NCBI GenBank assembly: GCA_030789695.1
Contig: CM061142.1
Span: 802,829,610 to 802,893,609, forward strand
Direction: 5' to 3'
DNA from: Scilla litardierei
Taxonomy: Eukaryota > Streptophyta > Magnoliopsida > Asparagales > Asparagaceae
DNA: 64,000 bases
The translations under genes and the position numbers were made by a program. Shown piece after piece: positions 43,866 to 55,839 of the stretch. The notes beneath the pieces are model-generated. The model was not told where the DNA came from, did no database searches, and saw only the letters and a list, made by a program, of their open reading frames with translations. Numbering within the stretch: the first letter of the stretch is position 1; every line of letters starts with the position of its first letter.

Positions 43866-46439
43866 TTCTCCCCTTTTTGATGATGACAAACAAACATAAA
43901 CAAAAAGATAAATAATTGTGCTTAAAGAAAACTTACTCCCCCTACATAGATGCCAATCAAGTTAGTCAATGAATATAAGGGCATTTATAGATCAAATGAA
44001 GCAAGTATGTAAGATATGAATGAATGAAATGATTTTCATGAAATCTCTAAATCTAGGATTTTATAATCCATCTTCATTATATCTTACTCCCCCCGAATCT
44101 AAGGCAACTTCAATCTTAGATTCAAATTTAGAATTAGAATTTACTTAGCACATATATTATGATATGTTTATTTCTCTCCCCCTATGGCATTTTCCAAAAA
44201 GTTGGAGTAGAATAACAACAACAAATGTGCTAAATAAGTACTAAAACTATCATGAGAGCTAAAGATAGGGTGTATATCAAATGTGATGCCAACAAATAAT
44301 CGAAGAAAAACTAATCACTAAGGTGCATCTCATTGACATACATACGAAAAACTCATAAACACAAGAAATCTTAGTTGACTAAAGGAACGAGAATCCAATA
44401 TCAACATTTCAATCCAAATGAGAAAAATGTCTCACATCACATCATGTTTATGATATAGCATACAACGAGAGACAATTTCACAATTTTCACACAATTAACA
44501 TAAAGAATGAGACAATGTGTGAAGCAGCATATGAAGAAAAAGAAATGTCATATATATATAATCCAAAATGACAATGAGTATAAAATGTAACCACAACTCC
44601 AATTACATCCAAAAGTATATGATCGAAGTACATACAATATCCATCAGTACATAAAACAAAACTAAATATAGACAGACACTCAAACCTCTCAACCCTAACA
44701 AAAAAATCTAGGTCTAAGGGTGAGTGCTCTCAGCAGAGTGTCAATCTATATCCGCAGCCGAGGAGGCAGCCAACACAACCTGGAGCTCCTGGGCATCAGG
44801 ATCGACCGAAGAAACCTCTGGAGGAGGACCAGCAGCAACAGCAGGTAAGACATCCTGAGGAGCCGAAGAAGCAACCGACTCAGGAGCAGCAATACTAGGA
44901 TGCTCCAAGATCTCAGTGACGACAGGTGGAGGAGGTTGAGAAGGCTGAGGAGGTACAAAAGATCAGAGGTGATCAGGGAAAGGAATTCCCTGATGCTGGA
45001 ACATCAGAGGAAATAACTCGTATAAACCAGAATCCTTCTCGTTCAATAAGTCACGAGAGGGTGCAGCTGAGGAAGATGACTGATCAGATGATGGAATGGT
45101 GGAAGGCGACAGAGCTGAAGTAGATTGCCTCTTCTTAGATGCGGACTGCAAAGCTGAAGAGGACTTCGACTTCGTAGAAGCATCGAGAAGAGGGCCAAGG
45201 GGCATATGCTTATAAGGAGACAAATCAATCCCAAAATGACGGAAGACTAAGGTGTGGAGACCTCCATAAGGGATGTGAGAGGATGTAGTAGTGAACTCGA
45301 CCTTGTCCATCCGATCAAGGAGGACTCCGGCCCAGTTCACTGACATACCTGAGAAAATAACATACATACATCAGAGGATCTCCTGAGTGGGCTGATCGGA
45401 AGAGCCATATTTCGGCAAAATATTGGACTTCACCACTAGGCGAACAGCTCAACCTCTAGCAGAGAACATTGAGGCCCTGATGCCTGAAGAGAGGTAGGAG
45501 TGGCTCACAGTGAACATGTCTTGAAGGACATTCTGATCAAGATCTCCAACATCATAGAGGTAGATATCAACAGGAAAGGAGTCAGAGGAGGGAATCCTAA
45601 GAATGGATAGTATCCTCAGAATGAGGAAACATGGCCTGAAGGGCGGCTGGAATTGGAAAGTCGTGAAATAGGAATGACTTATTCTGATGCTGAAGGAGAA
45701 GCGAGAGTTTATGATCCATGTTGGAAACTTGCATTTCGAGTGAAGAAACTCGGTCACACAGCTGAGCGAGGAGAAAGTCATCGAGCGGAACAGATGGTGG
45801 AGGAGAGGGTGGCTGGTCAACAGCGGAGAAGTGGGTTCAGTAACATTGGCTAAGGGAATATGGTTAGTGACATAAATACCCAAATACTCCACAGAAGACG
45901 GCGGGCTAACTGGTTCCATGAGTATCGATCGATAGAAACAAGGGCACCAACGAATGATAATCGACGAATATACCTAATCCGAGAAGATTGATGGAGAAGG
46001 AGACAATCGAACTAGCAATCGAACGATTGTGAAGAGTAAACGGTGACTGGAGCTTCGAATCGGAGAAGAAATCGACGGTAACAGTGGAATTCGAAGGAGG
46101 AAGACGAGGGAAGTTGCATCAGATGAGAGAGAAAATATTTGAACTAATCGAAGGCCCTCGAAATTATAAGAAGGGGTCCAAAGAATCTGGCCAGTTGGAT
46201 CGAAAAATCAACAGCTCGTATCAAGTTAATGAACCGCCATAGAAGTTGACAGTCGACTGATGAACAATCATCAGTCGACTGGTCTATAGGATAGAAATCA
46301 GCTTGGGTTGACAGACAGTCGACTGGTGAGTAATGCACAATCGCCTGTCGGAGAGACAATCGACTGTGACTAACACAACAATCGTCTGACAGAGAATCAA
46401 AAAAATGATGATAAAAATAGAGACCTCCGTAGATTTGGA
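43866..46439 (-). mobile_element. Truncated second Copia copy (3' region only) in tandem with the first
   Basis: Collinear with 32898-36195 without the MITE. It includes polypurine tract, AT-rich spacer, additional ORF and palindrome cluster. It stops abruptly at 46439, where the left copy continues. This is the expected product when two tandem elements share one LTR after recombination. Confidence 0.7.
44741..45919 (-). pseudogene. Additional Copia ORF, second copy
   Basis: Same product as 34516-35723. It starts MEPVSPPSSVEYLGIYV. One frame (45367-44963) keeps FSGMSVNWAGVLLDRM and PYGGLHTLVFRHFG together with the Ser-rich linker. Stops near 45448 and 44963 and a shift inside the first third break it at positions different from the left copy. 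The two copies together imply an ancestral frame of about 390 codons. Confidence 0.6.
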
Positions 46440-47563
46440 GATTCTAGATACTGTCGTTCAGGGGACGTCGACCAAGCTTGACCCCATGCTTCTTGGGCCC
46501 ACTCTTAGCATCCCATCCTCAGGATCCCTACCTGCTGATATCTCCATTTCCTCTGTTTATGAGCTTGATCAGGTTGTCCTTCAGGACTTGTTTCATGTCG
46601 TCCCTCTTATCCTCACCTCTGGGGATGAAGTCATCCTTGTTTTCTCCTCGTGGTTGGGCTGTCCATCATGTGGTCAAGTCCAGCATCCTACCCAAGTATG
46701 TATCCTCTGACCAGCCCTCACATGACATCCTCAAGTGCATGTACGCCATTTTTTCGGGGATGGAAGTGAACTGGGCTAGTGTTAAGGTTCTGATTAGTCA
46801 CACCAAGTTTCTTTTTGTTAGGGTTAGAGAATCTTGTTTTTGGATGTATCTTTGGTTATTGTGGTTATATGTATGGTTGGTTGATGGTGATACTTTATTT
46901 TGTCATTGTGATGTATGTGGAGTTATTGATATATCATTTTATGTACTCTATGAATCCTCATTTTACTTATATATATGATGTCACCTTTTGGCACATTCTT
47001 ATTGATGTGAAAGTTGTGCATTTTTGTCTCTTCATGTGCTCTTTATTATATATATTGAATGTTGTGATGTATTGCATGTTTAATGTTACTATTGGACTAC
47101 TATTCCTCATGTAAACCTAGTTTTGTTGATTTTGATATGTATTTGTGTGATACACCTTCATGGTTTTCTTATTTTCATTTGGTATCACATTAAATGCATA
47201 TGCGATTCTTTATACTCACATGATTGTTTTACTTTTATTTAGCACTAGTCGTGGTTTCTCTACTCCCGCTTTTTGGATAATGCCACAGGGGGCGAGAAAT
47301 AAACAAACTCATAAGTTTGTGCTATTTTGAAGCTAAACTTGAATCTAATTTTGAAATAGCCTTAGATTTAGGGGGAGTAAGATATAGTGAATTTGGATTC
47401 AAAAATCCTTGAAACATCTTTGTGTTAGCATTGATTAATTGTTGTTTCGTTTATTTTCGTATTTTTAGATTAGGATTTTAATTAGGAGTAATTTTTTAGT
47501 TAATTTTATAAACACTATTCAACGCCCCTTTATAGTGTTTTCCTCATAGCCATGGTCCTCACA
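46440..47563 (+). mobile_element. Inverted, degenerate relative of the Copia 3' region and LTR end
   Basis: The + strand encodes DISISSVYELDQVVLQDLF and CMYAIFSGMEVNWAS, diverged from the additional ORF of the neighbouring copies. Further right GATTTAGGGGGAGTAAGATA and AGTGTTTTCCTCATAGCCAT match the opposite strand of the Copia LTR, ending CCTCACA at 47563. Most of the LTR body is missing. Confidence 0.6.
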
Positions 47564-48171
47564 GAGTGTGATTACTAAAGCCCATGCCCCAATCTCACGT
47601 CATATAGTGATTTTTTTCTGTGAAGAAAATGAGTAATGGATCCAATTACCGATGAGTTGACCAGGCACACCACATAAAATGGGGCACATTATGTATACAA
47701 CAAACGAATATTGCAGCCAAACAATGTAGGGGATAGTTAAAAGTTTAGCCCTTGAAAACTGAAATAGGGACATATGCTAGGCAATTTAGACTCATTCGAA
47801 AGGGTCATCACTTAGGGAATTATTCCAAAAAAATCAAGTATTTGGTTGAATAAGCATTATTGGTTTCGCCCTGTAAGGTTTGTTTTTGTTTCTTTACTTT
47901 GATTTGCTTGAATAAATAGTATTGGCTTTGTCCTCTTAGACATGTTTTGGTTTCTTCTTTGCTTTACTTTATTAAGCATTATTAGTTGTCTTTTGAGTCA
48001 AGTTTTTGTTTTACTTTGGGTTGGTTGAATAGGCAGTACATGCTTTGCCTTGATTTGTTTTGCTTGAATAAGCAGCATTAACTTCACCCTCTTCGGCATG
48101 TTTTGGTTTTTATGCCGATTTGCTTGAATAGGCAGTATCAGCCTTGCTCTCTGGAGCATATTTTGGTTTTT
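47564..48171 (+). repeat. Degenerate ~60-bp tandem repeats, possible gypsy 3' tail
   Basis: From about 47840, units contain TTTGCTTGAATAAGCAGYATT, then CACCCTCT-like, then CATGTTTTGGTTTTT. They resume at 50873-50973 and 52549-52620 after two insertions. 47564-47840 shows nothing recognisable. The array could be the 3' region of the gypsy element whose RT fragment lies at 16960-17426. Confidence 0.5.
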
Positions 48172-50867
48172 TGTAATGACCCTAAAGGTTATATATGTGT
48201 ACTAACGTATAATTATGCGTATAAATTTTTGGGAGGGTTTGTATAATTTTCTTTAATTTTTGTGATATTAAAATTATTTTTAAGGAATTTCATAACATCC
48301 TTTGGAATTTTTAAATGGAGTATACATAAGTAAATACTTGTATAATGAAGAATACAAAGTATTAATCCATGTATTCCTATTTAATTAAAAAAATACACAT
48401 GTTAAGCCACCTCCACTTTGAGAGGTGGCATTACCATGTTGATTTTCACCTAACCATTCATAGGTGGCACTCTAAGAGGATTTTAGGGGAGGATGAGGTG
48501 GATTAAAGAGGGGATTAAAAGAGACAATTTCTGATGAAAATAAAGAAAAAAAGAGAAAGAAAAATAGATAGAAAAGAAGAGAGCTTCAGCCCCTCACTCA
48601 CGCACAACCCCTCTTGCTGCCAAGTTTTCCCTTCAACCTAAGGGCAAAACTCAAACCCAAGACATTTGATTCATTGGAGAAGAAGGGACCAAGCTTTCAG
48701 ATGGTCTACAAGGAGAAGAAGGACACTAGAATTTGTAGGAGGACTTGCTAAGGTAGTGTTCTAACTGAGTTAGTAGGATTCGATTTAGATCACATACTTT
48801 TAATTTTTTTCCGACGTTGTCGAATTAGACAGCTGATGAAACCACATGGCTGTGTAGACTCATCACACGACCGTGTGGAAGTCGCGTCGAGACCAGATGG
48901 CCGAATGAAGTTTGTGTGGTGATCGTTTGGCTACTAGAGGAACCACACGATTGCAGAGCGATCGTGTCTAGGATTTTTAGCCCATACGACCGTATTGAGC
49001 CACGACACGGTCGTGTCGCTCCTTATAGCTCAAGCCGCATCGAATTAGATGCTAGCTTAATTTCTAGACACGACACGGTCGTGTATCTAGGGACATGATC
49101 GTGTTAATTCCCCTTCCCCGTTAAGCGTCGACTTAGATGCAAACGACCTAATGACCAGCTCCACGCTACACGGTCATGTCTTTTAGCGAAACGATCATGT
49201 GGTTGTGTGTTTACCTTTCGTTCAGTTAGCTCCATACAATCGTGTGGCTAGAACCATATGGCTGTGTGCCCTTCCTGCCAACATTGACCATTTCCCCACC
49301 ACACGGCCGTCTGGACTCTGCCATACGATCGTATGGGTCATTCCTCTTAGGCCTCACCAAGCCACTCCACACGACTGTGTGGAGACACCACATGGCTGTG
49401 TGTTCCCATGTTTCCCAGAAATATGGTATCATTTGACTATTTTATTTTGCTGATATACTTCATACATATATGATTGCCAAGTTGTTGATGAATTACACTT
49501 ACTAACCATTATCTAGTATACTTGCAAAATCAACCAGGTTGAAATGATGAATCACTTGATTGCCATATTATGATCCATGTTGAATTGTGAAAGAGAAATC
49601 ACATGTTATTGTTCATATTGCAAGTATGTTTTTGTTATGCAAGTTCCATATGAATCTGAAAATTAAAAGTAAAGCAAATGGCAATGTGACATGAATATGA
49701 AGAAATGTGACATGTGGTATTGAGACAACCAATGTAATATGACCTAATGAAAGCAAGAGTGAGATGAGAGAATGAATCTTGAGACTTCAATCCATTCAAA
49801 AATGGGAGAAGCTCTAGATGTGGGTTTTTGGGGGGAATGCCTAGAAAAAGTAGGAGTTAATGAGCGAACACATGATGATTATGATTCTCACCCGCTTGTC
49901 ACTCCTGTAAGGGGGAGCTGACCAGAGTTAGAGAGGCTGGTAGTGTACTCGTGATGCACCATGAGGTAATGAAGGTTTTCTCCGTTTTCCATAGAAAAAC
50001 CGAGCATTATCTCACTCCCATAAGTGGGAGTTACGAGAGGCCTCTCCAGTGCTCGTGTTGCTGGTTGAGGTACCACTTTTCACCCACCCTGGGTGGAGTC
50101 CAGCTCCTTAGGCATCATACTACTTACACGTGTTCCTAAATATGAACATAACTGCTAACTAAATTGCTTTTAACTTAGAAATCATGTCACACATGTTGAT
50201 TGCACTTCTCAGTGTTACTTCTAGTTGTTATCTGTCATGATTATGTTCCTAGTGAATAGTTTATAAAACATCTTTACTTTTAGACCAACCTTAGATAGGA
50301 ATCCGATTCTAAAACTGAGTCCTACCTATCTTAGTTAGGAATTCTACTGGGTCACGCGTTGACGTGTCCCATTTATATTTTCAGGTCCGGAGTTAGTGAA
50401 TTTAGAGCAGGGATGTGTGCAGTAGTCTACTCCCACTCCTCAGGTACAGCTGGAGACGACAGATTGATTTTTGGTCCACCTGGACTTCCCTGGGGTAGAG
50501 TAGGTAGTGCGTGGTATGGGTGTGGACACCTTTTGGGTTTCTTTTTAGGGTGGGATTTCCTTTTTGTTTTACCCCATTTTTGCACTTTTTGTACTTGTAC
50601 AATACATGGATGTATGATGTACCTTATATATATTATGTTCAGTTCAGCTTTTTCTTTCAGTACTTGGATTTAAATTTTGTTGGAACATAATGTTTTACTT
50701 TCTGTACTATTCCAGTGTTTTGTGGTGGCCTTCAAGTATTAGATTATATAAATCACAATTAATGCCTTGTAGTATTTGGACCTTAGGTGCTCGAAGCCCA
50801 GTGCCTGAATACAACGGAGGCCTAGTCTGCTATGCATATTCCGTATTTAGAAGTGCGGAGCGTGACA
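48172..50867 (+). mobile_element. Solo LTR, Tekay/Del-like, 2,696 bp
   Basis: It starts TGTAATGACCC, ends GGAGCGTGACA and is flanked by TTTTT on both sides (48167-48171 and 50868-50872). The surrounding tandem repeat resumes after it. Internal hallmarks of Del/Tekay LTRs include a palindrome-rich field (48840-49410) and the stretch around 49910-50110 with CTGGTTGAGGTACC. No coding region or second LTR was seen. Confidence 0.75.
48840..49410. repeat. Array of CACACGACCGTGTG-type palindromes in solo LTR
   Basis: About 15-18 imperfect palindromes such as CACGACACGGTCGTGTCG, CCATACGATCGTATGG and CCACACGGCCGTCTGG, about 30-40 bp apart. Confidence 0.85.
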
Positions 50868-50973
50868 TTTTTGCTCTGGTTTTCTTGAATAAGTAGTATT
50901 GACTTCACCCTCTGAGGAATATTTTGGTTTTTGCTATAGTTTTCTTGGATAATCAATGTGTTGACTTTGCCCT

Positions 50974-52543
50974 TGTAAGTTTACAACGCTAGGGATCTAA
51001 TCAAATTAGAAAAAAATTCAAAAGTATAGAAATTTCAAATATTTTTAATTCTAGTCTAAAATCCAGAAAACTACAAAATTCGTAACTTAAATATTGTAAA
51101 TAAAGTTTATACCTTTGCATTGATATTCTTTTGCGATGTTTGCTAATCCTAAACTTTTCCAGTAAAGACATCTGATTTTTGCACCAACCAAGTGTGATAG
51201 ATGTTTACCTTACTGATGAAACTCCTCACAATTCAGGAATGTTTCATCATTGGAAATACCTTGGGCATGGATATATTGGCTTTTTCATCTTTCTTTTAAG
51301 ATGAAAAATTTGTAATTCTTTACGAACTTTTTTCACTCGCACTTGTAACATTTTGCAATGTGCTCCGTTCTCACAATTAAGTCGATCACAATTCCTTGCG
51401 ATCGATTGATCGCATTCACAACACCTTGCACCATGCTCCCCCTCTCTCTATCAAGTGGGTCACGACTCCTCATAATGGTTCACTTATATCATGTATACAT
51501 CAAGTTGTTTTTCTTCGATTATCATGTCGAGCCATCATCGTTGTGAGAATATAAAAGCCCAAGTACTACTTTGACAATGAGGCGATTGTACTATATGATC
51601 ATGTCACGGGTAAGACCATGATACTAGCTACATATGAAGACCACCCATTTTAGAATCATCATTACTTGATTGGTGTGTGATTGGACCGTCCTCTGAACCA
51701 ACTCTAGGCTTGTTAGTGACAGTAACCATGTAGTCTGGTTTCTTTATTATAACTATGTCACTAAGGAGCTAGGGTATGAACATATGTCAAACCATAATAT
51801 CATCTTAATGTAATGAGTCTAGTATGCGATACCATAGTCAAGGATTAATCAAATTTATTACACCAATACATTTCTCCATTCTACCTGGGCCAAGGATTTA
51901 TTATGGATCCATACTAACTTCCTGTGATACTAATATCCAATAATGGAGGAGACAAATCCTATTTTAATTGCCACATCCTTTTGTGTGCTTTGAACTATAC
52001 CGAGTGATCATCTAGCAATGATCACTCTTATCGTTGGTCAGTCAAAGCCAAAGCATAGCTATCCCACATGTAAGGTTCTTTAGCGCATCTCAGGTCAAGG
52101 GACTAATTTGCACCAACTACGACATGCGAGATTCTATTGACTATAACAATATGTTTACCATATAGAAGCTTCTTGACGAGTCGTTCGGTAAACTCGTTCT
52201 TTAATAAGCAAATGTACTTTGTCTCACGCTAGCTATCTCCATATTAAATGGATATGTGGCCAGTCTCTACCATCATGATGGTAAAGATCAACATATAATA
52301 GTCTATTCGAAAGACCAATGTCCCGTCTTGATTTTACTATGACCAGATTCTCATTATCATGATCTCATCATGATCCTAATATCCTCATACAATCTGGGAC
52401 TCCATCCATGTAATTATAACTATATACTCATACACTCAAAAGTATCAGAAATTTATATAAATAAAGATTATCGAATAACTTACTATTATTTTGAACAAGA
52501 TATATCAATTTAATAATTAACGAAGGGTATACATATCCCAATA
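50974..52543 (-). mobile_element. Probable solo LTR, 1,570 bp
   Basis: Read on the - strand it starts TATTGGGATATG and ends GTAAACTTACA. Flanks GCCCT (50969-50973) and GCCAT (52544-52548) differ at one base and could be a decayed target duplication. The tandem array continues on both sides. About 270 bp of its end recurs at 53274-53546. Confidence 0.5.
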
Positions 52544-52548
52544 GCCAT

Positions 52549-53273
52549 TTGGGGGTGTATTTTGGTTTTTGCTCTAGTTTCAACTTGCTAGGGCATGTAT
52601 TGATTTATATCCTTTGGGAAATGCTCTGGTAGTTGATTTAGAGATCATAATAGTTACGAAGGATTTTGTAGGTGTGATACTCTCATGTAGGGTAGGTTCC
52701 AATTAAATGTGATTTCATGCAAGTGGTGGTTTGCCTGAATATAATCTCTACAGTATAAGAAATATGAAGGACCTTTGATTTGATGCCTAACAATGAAATG
52801 AGGAGAAATTGTTATGCATAAATATTCAGACTACTTAGAAAGAGGGAAACAACATAAGAAACAAAGATGGCCTCAGCATGGTTAGAGGGGGCTTCAGCCT
52901 AAAATAAGAAATATAAAGGCGGATCATTGGCGAAGGCCCAACGAAGGATATCTGACGAGGCTCATGACCCAAATGAGATGCTTTGAGCATGTTTAGGCTG
53001 AAGCATCCCCATAAATAGGGGGTCTAACGGCCTAAACCATAATGCTTAATTAAGAAAGACGATTAGAGTTTTATGTCATGATTACGAGAATACCCCTTAT
53101 GGATTGTATATATAAGAAGGTATGATTATATGGTCATGTAAGTTAAGGTGAAATTACATATATACTTACTTGTTTTATTATTAGTGGCTTGACACTGACT
53201 TAAGTGTTGTAAGGATGTAGCTTATGGAGCCATCCTGACCTTCTCCTAATGGTGATTGTCTATATTTCACATA
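52549..53273 (+). other. Gypsy-like tail with TATA box, unresolved
   Basis: Tandem-repeat remnants reach about 52620. Then follows a stretch with CCCCATAAATAGGGGG at about 53010-53025 and TGACACTGACTTAAGTGTTG near 53190, which resembles gypsy LTR promoter sequence. No coding region. Confidence 0.35.
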
Positions 53274-53546
53274 TGTAAGTAAACATCAAAAGGGTTCTAA
53301 TCAAATTAGAAAAGAGATAGAAGCATTGAAGTTACAAAATTTTCTAATTCTAGCGCAAAATCCAAGAAACTATAGATTTCATACGTTAAACGTCATAAGT
53401 AAAGTTCATACCTTTGAATGGATATAGTTTTGTGATATCTGCTATTCCAAAACTGTTCTAATGAATGATCTCTACACCAACCATGCATGATAGTATTTTT
53501 ACCTTGATGATGAGACTCCTCACGATTTATGAACCCTCCAAGAGCT
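53274..53546 (-). repeat. Truncated second copy of the 50974-52543 LTR
   Basis: It shares TTCTAATCAAATTAGAAAA-like, AAATCCA, AAAGTTYATACCTTTG and GACTCCTCAC blocks with 50974-51240. It is cut by the Athila LTR at 53547; the remainder may lie right of the window. Confidence 0.6.
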
Positions 53547-54247
53547 TGATTTCAGCATAATTTTACATTATTTTCCCATCATTGGAGCCCAAGTTGTGCA
53601 TACATAAAGTGCTTAAATAGCTCTAGTATAGTCATATTCAGAATATCATATAATAAAAGAGCTTAATCTTATAGTTTGCACAACTATTAATTTTTGTGAA
53701 CTAATTTGTGCTTCTTCATATTTTTCAGGAGTAGAGCTCGAGCCCACGATTCCAACGGCTGTTCATCCATATTTTTCGGAGCACGGTGGAATTTTCTAAA
53801 ATTTCAGAAGCAAAATAGTTCAAAGGAAAAAGAAAAAAAAGAAAAGAAAAAAATTAAAAAAAAATGCGCGCGCTGACAGCTACGGGCACGAGCGTAGCGC
53901 GTGCCCGCCTGTTTCAAAAATCAACGGGGCTCTCCCCCGCTGCTGTTTAAAAAAAAGAAAAAAAAACAAATGCGCAATGCGTGCCCATTTGAAGCGGGTC
54001 CCACTCAAATGTGCCGGGCTTTCCCCCCGTTGGCAGTAGGCGTGCACGACAACAGAAGGCGGAGCAGGCGGGCAAGAATCCGACCTGACAGAATGTAAGA
54101 CAGACATGCAATGGAGTCCAAAGGCCATTTGTGACGTTTTTGTACGATTTTAAGCCAATTTCTGAACCGTTTTCAGCCCTCTCACCTTCTAATTCGTGGG
54201 CAAGCTGTTGGTGGCCATAAAGCCACACTCTATACTATTCATTGGAG

Positions 54248-54288
<41 letters not shown>

Positions 54289-55637
54289 AATGGGCCAGTG
54301 CTGACATCGCTGGAAATTTTTCCAGCGCTGTCAGCGTTTTGGTCGACCTAAAAGTATTTTTTAAAATTTTTTTTCAGTAGTTAGATATATTTGTTAGGAA
54401 GCTCCCCACAAAATTTTAGGTCGATCCGACACCGTTTGAGCCTCCGTTCATCGATTTCAAAAACGTTGCGCAAATCTGTCCACAGTTTTGCGCAACGTTT
54501 TTGAAATCGATGAACGGAGGCTCAAACGGTGTCGGATCGATCTGAAATTTTGTGGGGAGATTCCTAACAAGTATATCTATCTACTGCAAAATTTTTTTTT
54601 AAAAAATACTTTTAGGTCGACCAAAATGCTGACAGCGCTGGAAAAATTTCCAGCGCTGTCAGCTCTTCTCCATTTTTCACACACATATATATATATATAT
54701 TGATGTGTGGGAATATGAAGAGCCAAGCACATTAAACCCATGAAGAGTGTAAAACCTATAAATATGAGTTTTTCTTGAACCATTGGCATCATATTTGAGT
54801 GTAGTCTTCTCCATTAGATTTCTGATTTTAGAGAGAGTATTGTGAGTGACTTTTCATAGGATTTTAGAGGAAGTAGAAGGTGTTTTCATGTGCAAATATT
54901 GAAGGGTGAAATTTGTGATATCTCCTCAAACTTATTTTTTATCTTTCAAGTTTCTTTTCTTATAAATAAAATTATGTTTTCTATGTTTATAATCTCTTTT
55001 ATTTTCAATATGTGTGGCTAGATTTTAATTGTGCATGTTATGGCATAGTAAGGGAACAAAGATTTGTGTGTATTTGGGTGAATCTTTATGCTATCAATGT
55101 TCACATTATTAAAATTATAATCCTGATTTAAAATATCCTCTTTTATCTTCTAAAAGAACATGATTGAGTTGATTGTCACCTCATAAGGGTGAGTTTTGAT
55201 CTTTCCAAAAGGAAGTTTCATCTCTTATTTAAAATATTATTATTTTAGTGACAACTTTATCGATTTTGTGCTTTAATCTCCACAAGGGTATTTTTCGATG
55301 ACTTTCTCTCAAGAAGAGGTGTCATTGAGTTGTCTCTAATCATTGAAATTAATGCAAATCATGTATCCTAATGAACCCATATCATGTACATACTTCTCAC
55401 AAATATTTTCATAAACAAAACTCTCTTTTGCTCGTTTTTCCATAAATTGAAAAGCATAATCAAACCCATCAAACCATCATCATCAAAAGTGGTAGTTTCT
55501 CTACAACTAGTCTTCACTTGATTTGAGCTTTGTGGTTGCAACAGGTTTTCTCCCAAGGATTCGATATCTGGACTCCCAGATCTATATTACTTGCACGGAC
55601 TCTTACGCTTGAGAGTAACACGTTTTTGGGTTAAGCA
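53547..55637 (+). repeat. Athila-like element left LTR, about 2.1 kb
   Basis: The left edge is fixed by comparison with 63594. The right edge is taken as TTAAGCA before the primer-binding site; AGAGTAACA at 55620 is an alternative end. It contains the fold-back at 54300-54663. Confidence 0.65.
54300..54663. mobile_element. Near-perfect 364-bp fold-back (MITE-like) flanked by (TA)n
   Basis: Arms of about 180 bp (54300-54480 and 54484-54663) are almost fully complementary, around a loop near CTGTCCACAG. Each arm begins with its own small palindrome, CTGGAAATTTTTCCAG. TA repeats flank both sides (54248-54285 and 54684-54701), fitting insertion into a TA-rich target. No coding capacity. Confidence 0.85.
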
Positions 55638-55643
55638 AGTTTT

Positions 55644-55660
55644 TGGCGCCGTTGCTGGGA
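55644..55660 (+). other. Primer-binding site of the Athila-like element
   Basis: TGGCGCCGTTGCTGGGA, close to the tRNA-Asp-type priming sequence TGGCGCCGTTGCCGGGG usual for Athila elements. Confidence 0.75.
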
Positions 55661-55839
55661 GAACGGTTTGCAACCACAGTTTATTTCTTTCAGATGACTT
55701 TCTGTGAGATCTTTCCACTTTGTCGTTTATAGATTTTTATTTTTTTTCAACATAAAAACCCATAAAAAATTAGAATTTTTTAAAAAGAACTTGTGCTTGA
55801 AATTGGATTATGTGGCATAGGACTCCTAGGACATAAAGG

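Noticed and set aside
53880..54128. 82-codon frame on the - strand
   Set aside because: Within the Athila LTR; GC-rich palindromic sequence (GCGCGTGCCCG) and no conserved domain.
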